Assembly (NCBI GenBank): GCA_034008185.1
Contig: CM067086.1
Span: forward strand, 10,478,507 to 10,542,506
Source of the DNA: Gorsachius magnificus
Taxonomy: Eukaryota; Chordata; Aves; Pelecaniformes; Ardeidae
Reading direction: 5' to 3'
Length of the DNA stretch: 64,000 nucleotides
Shown: one piece after another, positions 51,931 through 61,000 of the stretch
How positions within the stretch are numbered: the first letter of the stretch is position 1
Layout of the letters: the number at the start of each line of letters is the position of its first letter
The notes under the pieces: model-generated
Told to the model about the DNA's origin: nothing
Databases searched by the model: none
Seen by the model: the letters and a program-made list of their open reading frames with translations, nothing else
Made by a program: the position numbers and the translations under genes

Positions 51931-52709
51931 CAGAAGATAAAGATTCATTGTCCAGAGTAAAATGAAGTACCCTTGTATCTGTTGTAATAATATAACACTG
52001 AAAGAGTTAAAAACAATGCAGACATTCATCACTTGTGTGGAAAATCTGTTCTCTGAAGGGCTGCCCAATTTTCTGTAATTATAACAACTTTTTTGATGTT
52101 AAAAGAATGTATGCATAGGCCATACATTTCCTTCTAAGACCAAAAGAAACATGTTTTTCTTGTGAAGCTTAATCAAAACAGTGTTTTTGTTGCACATTCC
52201 CGATGGCTGTATAGCTAAAGGAAATTAATTTTTCTTTAACCAGCAACTGGGACTTGGAGACCAGGAACAGCGCTACAAACAACTGCTTTGGGGCAGTCCA
52301 TGCAGGAGTCCTGAAAAGCTTGGGCTGTCCACACAAGGCCTGTGAGGTTAATCTTGCTATTCGATAGTTCTGTAAACACCATCTCAAGTTCAGTTCTTTA
52401 CATTTTTACACCACCTAAGGCATCAAGCCAAAGCCTTGATAAAAAGAATTATTTGGTTCTTGAAAAGCACGGCAAAAAGCTGACCAAACAGGCTGTTTCC
52501 AATACCACCAGATGAAGTCGGAAGGAATCAAACCTTTTGCATGCAGCCTGAGAGCTGTTTGCACTGATGCACCAAACCCCTTTAGCCTCTGTTTAATCTC
52601 TCTTTACTGACAGCACTGAACATTCTTGCACAGGGCATATGTTCAACAATACGTCTGACTACAACTGCTCAACATCCCTGTGAGCCCGTGTACTGCAGCA
52701 GGTTCTTAC

Positions 52710-52846
52710 CTACAATGTCTTCATAAGCATTTTCTTCTAAAGTGCTCTTGGATCCAAATTTATGCTGGCTCTCAGTCCCATTTTCAGTTGGGGAGGGAGG
52801 GTACAGGGATTGCAGACTTGAGGCATCCTCAAACTCAAAGGATTTT
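52710..52846 (-). CDS. DENND2B: DENND2B exon with SFEFED and YEDI motifs
   Basis: This 137-nt exon encodes residues 407-451 plus parts of two split codons. The acceptor is TTAACTTTAG and the donor TTGTAG|GTAAGA. The first base completes the Arg codon begun in the large exon. The peptide opens KSFEFEDASSLQSLYPPSPT and ends in STLEENAYEDIVG, which aligns closely with human ST5 and has the SFEFED element also seen in DENND2C. The ENAYEDI segment is a tyrosine in an acidic setting, the first of two such motifs; the second opens the next exon. It is disordered and has no catalytic role that can be read from sequence. The intron downstream is 14 kb, the largest complete intron in the window. Confidence 0.97.
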
Positions 52847-54796
52847 CTAAAGTTAAGAAAGGTAAGTAATTAGTAACTAGAATGCAAAATTACTCACTTA
52901 GCTGAGCATTTGTTTGCTAAGAAATATATATAAAACAACCAACAAAAAAAAAATAATCACACATCATGCTTCAAGGACTAACTTTTAGAGGACCTCAAGT
53001 CTGGTACTCACAGTGGTCTTTAGTATAGCAATTTGTGACACTTTTATGAGGTTGGAAGTATTGTTATCACCAATATGCAGACAGGGAGAAAATACCACAA
53101 AAGTACGTGATATTTTTCAAAGATTACAGAGTAAATTAGCAGCACAGTCCTCAGATTAGAAATTGCTTTGCTTTTGCCAGGGGCCCCAGAAACATGTAGC
53201 CATCTCTCCTCAAGAAAAAAACATTTCTCTGGAACGCGTTCCTCCACCGGTTGCTCTGGGAGACGTAGCCCTTAGTTTGAAAACACTCACATGTCTTGAA
53301 CCTCCAGATATGTTCCCACATAAAGGTCAGTGTACAAATGCCAGAGGCAGGCTCGTGTGAAAGTCAGCCTTTTCCCTTGCACGCCCTGCGTCAAGTGCTG
53401 GCAGCAAAGGACAAAGGACGGAGGAAGTTAAGGCGCTGCAGGGTAGACGAGCAGCCTGGGCTGATGGCTGGGGGCCTGAAGGTTCAGGCTTTCTGGCAGG
53501 AAGGTGAGGGGCAGCTAGGTCAGACGAACCCATACAACTTGTCTCCCACTCAAAGGAGACCTGATTCACCGCCTCTCACCCCACACCTGTCCCAGTGCTG
53601 CTGAGCAGCTCCGGGTGAAGAAGAGCCCAAGCCCTCCCCATTCTCCAGTTTTACCCAGCACTTGTTCTCGGAGGCAATATCTACGCTGAAGTTGGGAGGT
53701 GCAAGGTTTGCATTGCCAGCTGTACAGGGGCTAGCATTCATTTGATCAATTTAGTGATGAGGATGAAATGGTGTGGAAAAATGGCCTCACAGGATGGAGT
53801 GTAATTCCCAGGGTGCTGTAAGGCTTGCAGAGACTGTGCTGATGGCCATACTTCACTCACTGATACCCAAAGTAGATGAACAGTAAATGACCCTGCCATC
53901 AACCCCCTTTCCTCTTCTCCCCAGCTGGAGTGAAACATATGTTGACATCTATACAGCAGTGGCAGAGTCTCATGAGACATATTTCAGCCTGATAACTGGC
54001 TCAGGAGTATCCCTACAGGCAACACAGTGACTATCACTCAAACACGGCATTTGACGAGAGCGTTTCCTATCTGTCTGCTGGAGCAGACTTATGGGTCTGG
54101 GGCAGGCTCTCTCTCTCTCCTTTCCCTAACCTTAAGAATATCCAGGTCTGTGTTATGCACATCAGGATCATGGCAGAAACAAGGCAAGCGTTTCAGATCC
54201 AGACATCTGCTCCTCCACACCTACTGGCAGTTACAAAAGGTGCTTAGGCACTGAAGACTTACCTGTCTACAAAATGAGACTTTCTAAACCAGTTAAATAT
54301 CCAACTCTTACAGATTTCAAAGCAACACTACAATGCAGGGACACTGCACAGGACCACGGGAATGGTTCTGCAGACCTGCGCTCAGCTGTGGTCCGTCTGT
54401 CCCAAGCCTGTCCTGTGACGCTCTGCTCCTGTGCTGTGTCTGTGCCAGAGGAACTGCAATTGCTAGGGAACATCCAGCTCACATCAATCTGAAGTGTAGA
54501 AGCTACCATGGGCACCAGGTCCTCTGAATACAGACTGGCTCTACTCTAGCAGGCAAATATGAGAGACCCCATCCATTTTACTATAATGTTGAATTAGCCA
54601 CCACAATGAAAGCCAGTTCTTTCAACCAAAATATCAGAAGAATAAATATCCACAGTCCATTCTCATGATGTTCCAGTGAGTGCAAACCACATGCGTGTTC
54701 AATCTGCAACACACAGTTACAAGCTGTAGACATAATGAATTATCTCTGTTCTCAAAAAGGGAATAGTTTAGAGACTGAGATTTCAATAACTAATAT

Positions 54797-54847
54797 TAAC
54801 AAAATACTGCCATTCTTAGGTGACTTGTATGGTCTCAAGTTCTTTGT
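54797..54847. repeat. Diverged 51-nt direct repeat, copy 1
   Basis: It shares about 42 of 51 bases with 55337-55387, including a GGTGACTTGTA(T/C)GGTCTCAA core. See findings. Confidence 0.85.
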
Positions 54848-55336
54848 AAATGTTCAAATTCCCCTTACTGTAACTAAAGGAAAGACAGTAGCAAAGACAA
54901 TAAAGTTAAGATTTTATAAAGGATTTCCACCCAGCCTTGAAGTCACTCAGCAAACCTGCGATGTTGGGACATTGATTTAAACTTGCTTAGATCATCATTC
55001 ATCAGAGATAAGTCCAGAGAAATCACTGAACTACAGCAAAGCTGTTACAGGCAAATGGAAACCCACCCCGTAGGATGTCAAACTGATTTGCAAGAATCAT
55101 CAGGCACACATAACAACACTGTCAATCCTACAACTTATACTCCACTAATCACAACTTAAATGGATAAATATTGCTTTTGTTTCAGGCTCGTGCCTACTAG
55201 CCCCACCCAGGATTTGGGCTCCATTGCTGAACTGTGCTGTTGTCTTAACTCTACTACAACAGGGTCCTGAACCTGCAAGCATGAACTATACCTCTTCTTG
55301 AAAAAAGTTTCAAAACTTCATCTCACAAACTCATTG

Positions 55337-55387
55337 TAACAAAATACTGTGGTTCTCAGGTGACTTGTACGGTCTCAAACTCGGTGT
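55337..55387. repeat. Diverged 51-nt direct repeat, copy 2
   Basis: Partner of 54797-54847, exactly 540 bp downstream in the same orientation. Confidence 0.85.
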
Positions 55388-56788
55388 GAGCGTGTACTCT
55401 GAGACTGACTTTGATCACTGAGCCGCAGGTCACACGGTGATTCTGTGCAAGAATGATGATCTGCTATTCATTCCTCTCCACCACCCACCACACAGACCAT
55501 TTTACCACTTGCCCCTTAACTTTCCAATAAAGGCTATCATTTATAGCAGAGCATTCAAAAATTATTGTTTGTCTTCTGTACATTGGAAATGCTGTGCTGA
55601 ACGAGGTCAGCTTTATTTCACAGATTCTTGCTAAAATCTAGATTTACTTCCTCTAACTGAGATTACTGCCAGAACTCAAAGATAAGCACTAATAATCAGA
55701 GCTTGGCTTTCCACATTTCCCCCCCCCCACGCCTTTCTCAGAGAAACAACGCACATCAGCAGAGCTGTTTGATCCATTTCAGAAGCAGGTGTCTCTTGAA
55801 AGTAAAGAACAGAATCTGAAGGCTCCTCTTCTCCTTTTCCTGCCTCAGCATACTTCAGGTCAGGTTGTGCTGACATAAACTTTTAATTAATTGAGCCAAC
55901 ATCAAGCACCAGCAACTGAATTGATAGCGTGCATTTGAGATGCTGTTCAGCAGTTACTTGCAAAGCTCATCACTAAATACCAAGAGCGTGGTGTTGTATC
56001 CTACACATGCACAGACAGGTGAACTTGTTAAAAATGCCGTACTTTGAATGCTGAACACCAACTATGCCTACAATTTTCTAAACAGTGAGCAGAATGAGTT
56101 GCACCATTTCCAAAAAGTCAAGGGGAATCATGTAATTAAAATAAGCCAAGCTCCACAGACTGCCGGGAAAACGTAGCCATATACTCTGCTCACCATTAAC
56201 TCAGGAAGGATACAAAGGCCCTCCCATGCTAAAACATTTTTCTCAGCATTAATCCTCTACAGTGGACATACAGCTATTGATAATAATTTAGGACAACATT
56301 TCTAAGCATTGAATTAAATAAAATCATCAACATTGGATAAAACTGACACAGCTGCTATGGTAACAAGCTTTGGAAACACAAATCCTCTGCAGGCATGTTT
56401 GGCAGTGAACAGACAGACAGGACTATGACAGATCAGCTATGGTTCTACTACAAGAGGATAATGAAATTATGCCCCTTTAAAAATCTCAACTAAGGGCTTA
56501 TGTGCCAAAATCAGAGAGATAACCTTTAGCACACATGACCTAGAGCCTTTTCCAGGGATCGAGGAATGCAGGTTGGAGAACTCCAAAACTGTAGCCACAT
56601 AAAGGTAACGTACCAGTGCATCCTATGAATGCAGTCCAGAGGAAAAAACACTTGTCTTGCACACAATTCCTAGCATTTCTCAGGTCAAAAGCATTGCATT
56701 AGAGGGAGAATGTAAAATATTGTTACTAAAAAATACAGCACATTTATTTGTCTGAAGATCGAGCACAAGACATTTCCTTGGATTTTAC

Positions 56789-58006
56789 CTATTCTGGGAT
56801 TTTCTGTGAAAGCGCGACTCTTTCTTCTGCCTTCTGGTCACGGGGGGTGCAGGGGTGGACGGGAGGGGAGGAGGAGCAGCAGCTGTAGGAGATGGAGGTA
56901 GGCCATTGCTTGGTTTACTTTTGTGGTTTTTGTCTGCTTCATATTCAAAGGTGCGTTTGGGCTTGGGGACAGGATTCACCGCGTTGTTAGCTGGGCTTTC
57001 GAGGAGCATTTTAGGGCCAGCCGAGTTTGCAGTAACCCCCTGCTTTGTTTTACTGCTTTTCTCAGCCTCAGTAGGTGTTTCTGGTTCGCTCCCCAAGATA
57101 ACACTCCCTCCTTTGCTATCACTTAGGGTTTCGCTCAGTCCCTCCACAGTACTCAGAATCACAGATTTTTTCCTTCCTTTGTCAACACTGTAACAGCTAC
57201 TTGGTAACTGGGGGAGGCCTCTGCCGGGCTGCTCTTTCAGTGCCTGCTCAATCTTCTGTATTCTGTTGAGCACGGCAGAGGACTCTTTCCTCACGTGACC
57301 CTTGAGGAAAGCGGCAGAAGGAGGCTCGCTCCTGCCTGGTCTCTTTTCGAACCGATGGCAGGAATCCCTGTCCAGCAGTTCCTCCTCCTCCGTTTCTGGG
57401 TAAGAGCACTCAGAAAATGTTCGGCTCATCCTTCTGAGCCCTTTGAAATCGAACGTCTTCTCGCTGCAGGGAGAGGTCAGCACGCTGGGGCAGCTCTCAC
57501 TGCCCGACCTCTCCCCAGCGTCCCTCTTGTCCGCACACGCGCCTGTCCTGGGGGATGGCTCCCGGCGGCACTCCCATTCTGTGATCTTCTGCCTGATGTC
57601 CAGCGCCTGGGAGCGGACGCTCGCCCGGCTGAGGGAGAGGTTCCTCAAGTTGGTGGCAGTGCCCAAGGACAGAGTGCTCCGGGCAAGTGGATGGCTCCCT
57701 ATTGCTTCCCCATCTTGAGCCTCCTTTGGACTCTCCTTTTGGTCCTCAGCCTTGAAGACAGACAGCCTTTTATCCAAAGCACCCACGCTGACAGCTTTGA
57801 GAGGGTGGCTCGGGGAGTCGGTGTCTGATGGGCTTGTGGAGGTGCTTCGCAGCGTGGATGTGCGGCTGCTCCAATCCTTGAGGCGCAGTCTGGAGTTGGA
57901 GACTTTGGAGAGACGAGTAGAGCGGCAAGAGTCCTCGCTATCGCTGAGGGGGTAGGCTGGGCTTCTTCGCGGGGACAAAAGAGGCGGTGGAGAGACTGAC
58001 TGACAC
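56789..58006 (-). CDS. DENND2B: DENND2B (ST5) large N-terminal coding exon
   Basis: This 1,218-nt exon encodes residues 1-405 of the window protein, the disordered N-terminal half of a DENN-domain Rab exchange factor. It follows a good acceptor (TTTCTGCTTCTAG) and ends AATAG|GTAAAA; it starts with the last base of a split codon and ends with two bases of another. Reading begins CQSVSPPPLLSPRRSP, matching the human ST5 stretch after its short first coding exon. Landmarks: KITEWE near 140-145, the strongly ST5-like KTFDFKGLRRMSRTFSECSY block at about 183-202, a predicted helix KESSAVLNRIQKIEQALKEQ at about 240-259, PKPKRTFEYEADK at about 347-359 and the proline-rich PPPLPSTPAPP at about 378-388. 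In human ST5 proline-rich segments have been linked to SH3 binding. There is no initiator Met here: the true start lies in an exon to the right, outside the window. The KTFDFKGLRR and FEYEADK blocks favour DENND2B over DENND2A or 2C. Confidence 0.97.
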
Positions 58007-61000
58007 CTAGAAGCAGAAAGAAATAAGAAATCAAGTCCTTGGGGAAACTAGAGTTATCTGCCAAATTTCTTCTGGCTGTAGGTAAAGCAGAGAATGTCTG
58101 CACGATGCAAAACTACCCCAAAGCACCACTAAGACACCAAATACCATTCAGCCACAAACTCAGGGGCAGGGGGCAGCAGCGATTAACTGATGCCAGTGAT
58201 GAGCTGATGAGCAGAGTATGCAGCACGTCCAAAGCCAGTTTTCCAAGCTTCTTGAATTTAAAGACAGCTGAGATTATCACAGCAAACCATTGCCTTGAAT
58301 GCATCTACCACCTCCAGCAGAATAGCTCCCTGGCCTCACAGATTAAGGATTCCCTCTGCAGGAAAAGGTAATTGTCAGGGAGAAGATTCCCACTGCAACA
58401 AAAATGGGAAAGGCTGACCAACAAGGAGCATGGTTTACTCATTGGTCGCAGTGAGCAAACCAATTTAAAAAGCTGTCAGTTTTTAATTCATAAGATCTGA
58501 AGCAAAATACCTCTGTGGTCAGCTGCCACAGTGTTTCAAATCCCCAATGTATACAATAAAATAAATAAAACAGCAAAAGGAAGACCTCTTTTGTCTTCAG
58601 TCTGATGTTGTGGCCAACAGATTAAATTCTCCTTATCGAAGAGAACAGAAGTAACTTCTTATTGAAAGAATATTACAGACTTAAAAAACATATTAATCTT
58701 CCCACAGTATATGTTGAAGAATATAAACTATACAGAAAGGTCTCAGTGTTACCCTGGAAAAAACCCATAGAATAAATTTTTGCCATGGTTTGCAAAATCA
58801 GCCATTGGGGTTTTGTACATTGTTGCAAAGACTTTTAAGAATGAAAATACAAAAGGAAATTAAACAACACATTATTCAGCTAGGTCATCACCGATGAGCC
58901 AGCAATAAAATTAAGCCAAAATCATGTCAAAAAAATGGGGTTTACTGCTCTGCCGCAATACATACATATAAATCATAGCAGAAATAATCATGACTCCTTT
59001 GACATTTTTCCCTAGCAACCTTTCTTTTCCACGCAGTATGGAAGGAAGAGTAAAGACCTGAAAGTAATGCCTTGCATACTCAGTTCCTGTTCTATGAAGA
59101 CTGTGGAAAACAAGTTGGTTTTTTATAAACCATCCTGTATACATAAAAGCAAATTGAAGACCTATTTGACCAAAAGAAATCATGGGAACAAATGTGTCTG
59201 CTATTGCAAAGGGAGAAAAGGTTCAGAAGATATCTGCTGCTACAGTCTTCTCCCCAACAGCCAGCCAATACCTACAGACACAGGTGCCATGTTCTGTGCA
59301 TTAATTCAGAAGTCCAGAGCACTAAGGCCATTTCTGAAAAATTCACTTTGACATAGGAGATACTTTCTTCTCCTTCAACCATGTCCCTAAATTAGATTAC
59401 ATCATGGTTTCCTACAGTGGGTACCTTGCAATCAAAGCTCAGAAGTATCACAAAAGAGGAAAGTTCTGGTCAGAGAAGGACAATGATCAAACTACCAGAA
59501 AAGGGAACTTATATCTTTTTCAGAGTCCTGTGATAATCAAGCCTTTATGGCACAGAAGTTGCACTCCTTGGTGACTTCTGTTTCCTTATCATTTTGGAAA
59601 AGAAATACGCCCATAGGAAGAGAGAGATCTCATACCAAAGGCTATGGCAAATACTCCACCAACAACTGCCAAAAGCTTCCTCATTTCAGGACAGAAAGGA
59701 TGAATGTCAGAATACACTCTTTTCATCCTAGAAGTTAAATTTCTGCTATTCTATACAGCTTCAGACAGGTGTCCTATGAGATCTCAGAAGATCAAAAGCA
59801 GGTGATGAGGAGTTTTGGCTGGTTGTTGCAGCATAGAGTTTGTAGTGAATTACCATGGCCTACATACCTCTACAGTGCCTAGAATCAGCCTCCTCAGACT
59901 TGATGGGGTGTCCCGATTCTTCATTTTTCCTGTCTCACCTCTCTCTCTTCAGCTTAATACCACAAAGTCAAAATTTTATTATTCTTAACACTCCTTTAGC
60001 TTAGACTTGAGATCCTGTTCTCCCAATTCCTGTATGTTGTGCAGGCCTGCTCCAGAGCTGCACTGACACTTCCCTCAATTAAACAGGTATCAACTGGTGG
60101 AAGTATATTTTACATATAAAGACTACAGCCTCCACTGCAGCCCTTGAAGCTGCACATTAGCTAAATCCACAGTCGGGATTCGGCTAGGGCATAGGGGCAG
60201 ACCCTACGAAGAGGCCATGCAGAATACTTTAGATTCTAACAAATAAGTTTTAACGTCCTAAATTATAATCTGTATTGACAATAGCAAGAATAAAATACAA
60301 AATGACTGGGGTCATGCCAGTAATGCGACAGCAGAGGTGAAGGATGTGCTGACAGTCCTCTCTCTGCCTTTAGCTCACTCTGTAGAAAATACCGTAGGCA
60401 TAGTCCTTCATCTCCTTACACTCTGAGAAACATTTTCAGTTGTTTTCACTGTTGGGAAAAGGTTTGTTGACTTATCAGGAGAGGAGGAAAAGGGGAAAAG
60501 CAGGACTTGCATAACCTGCAGAAGTTGCAAAACATTTTCTTCTTAGAGATATGAGCCATTCTTTTAAATCCCAGCTTCCTGGTAAGGCAACTGTGCTTAA
60601 GGCTCAACCTTGAAACCCCTGAATTCAGTTACAAAACTCCCACTCACTTCACTGTGCAAGACTGGGGCTGCAGAGCAACAGGCCCTCTGGAGGTGTGTGC
60701 TGTTAAGTACTTGGGATAGCACAGTTAAGAAAAAGATTCTGTTTTACATCTCATTATACTGTAAATTTAAGTAATCCAGATAGAAGCTGTAGGACTAATT
60801 CAACAAGAGAAACAAAGCTTTGTCTGTACAGCTTCAGGCATGCGTTCTCTAAAGGACAGTGGCAAGTAACAGAATAAAAAAAAAGCCCGCTGATCAGTGG
60901 ATAAAATGGTCCTTCCCCAAGAAACCTACTCCAATTAGAGGAGTATTCTCTTGAAGGCGCAATAGTTCCACAGACTTTAAAACTAGTATTATTGGATAGA

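Larger units (their letters stand above)
38709..52709 (-). other. DENND2B intron, 14.0 kb (largest complete)
   Basis: This intron lies between the two YED-motif exons. It includes CR1 remnants at about 49745-50560 (plus strand) and about 51770-51930 (minus strand), a 41-nt T run (49391-49431), a 25-nt A run (46017-46041), a 16-nt T run (51568-51583), a G-rich possible quadruplex (42485-42504) and a strong hairpin (42601-42640). An alternative promoter for shorter isoforms could lie here, as short ST5 isoforms are known in mammals, but I see no CpG island or clear first exon. Confidence 0.88.
52847..56788 (-). other. DENND2B intron, 3.9 kb
   Basis: The intron directly after the large exon. 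It contains a diverged 51-nt direct repeat pair (54797-54847 and 55337-55387), a CAG|GTAAGT motif at 54262/54263 in gene sense and a C run near 55720. No coding exon is recognised. Confidence 0.9.

Noticed and set aside
57295..57828. A 177-codon open frame on the plus strand opposite the large DENND2B exon.
   Set aside because: It is the antisense shadow of a GC-rich coding exon whose minus-strand reading matches DENND2B over its whole length; the plus frame has no family similarity.
56785..57978. Taking the large open frame as a complete single-exon gene starting at 57978 and stopping at 56785.
   Set aside because: The codon at 57978 is TTG (Leu) and the similarity to ST5 continues upstream to an acceptor at 58006; the apparent stop lies inside the intron after a proper donor at 56788.
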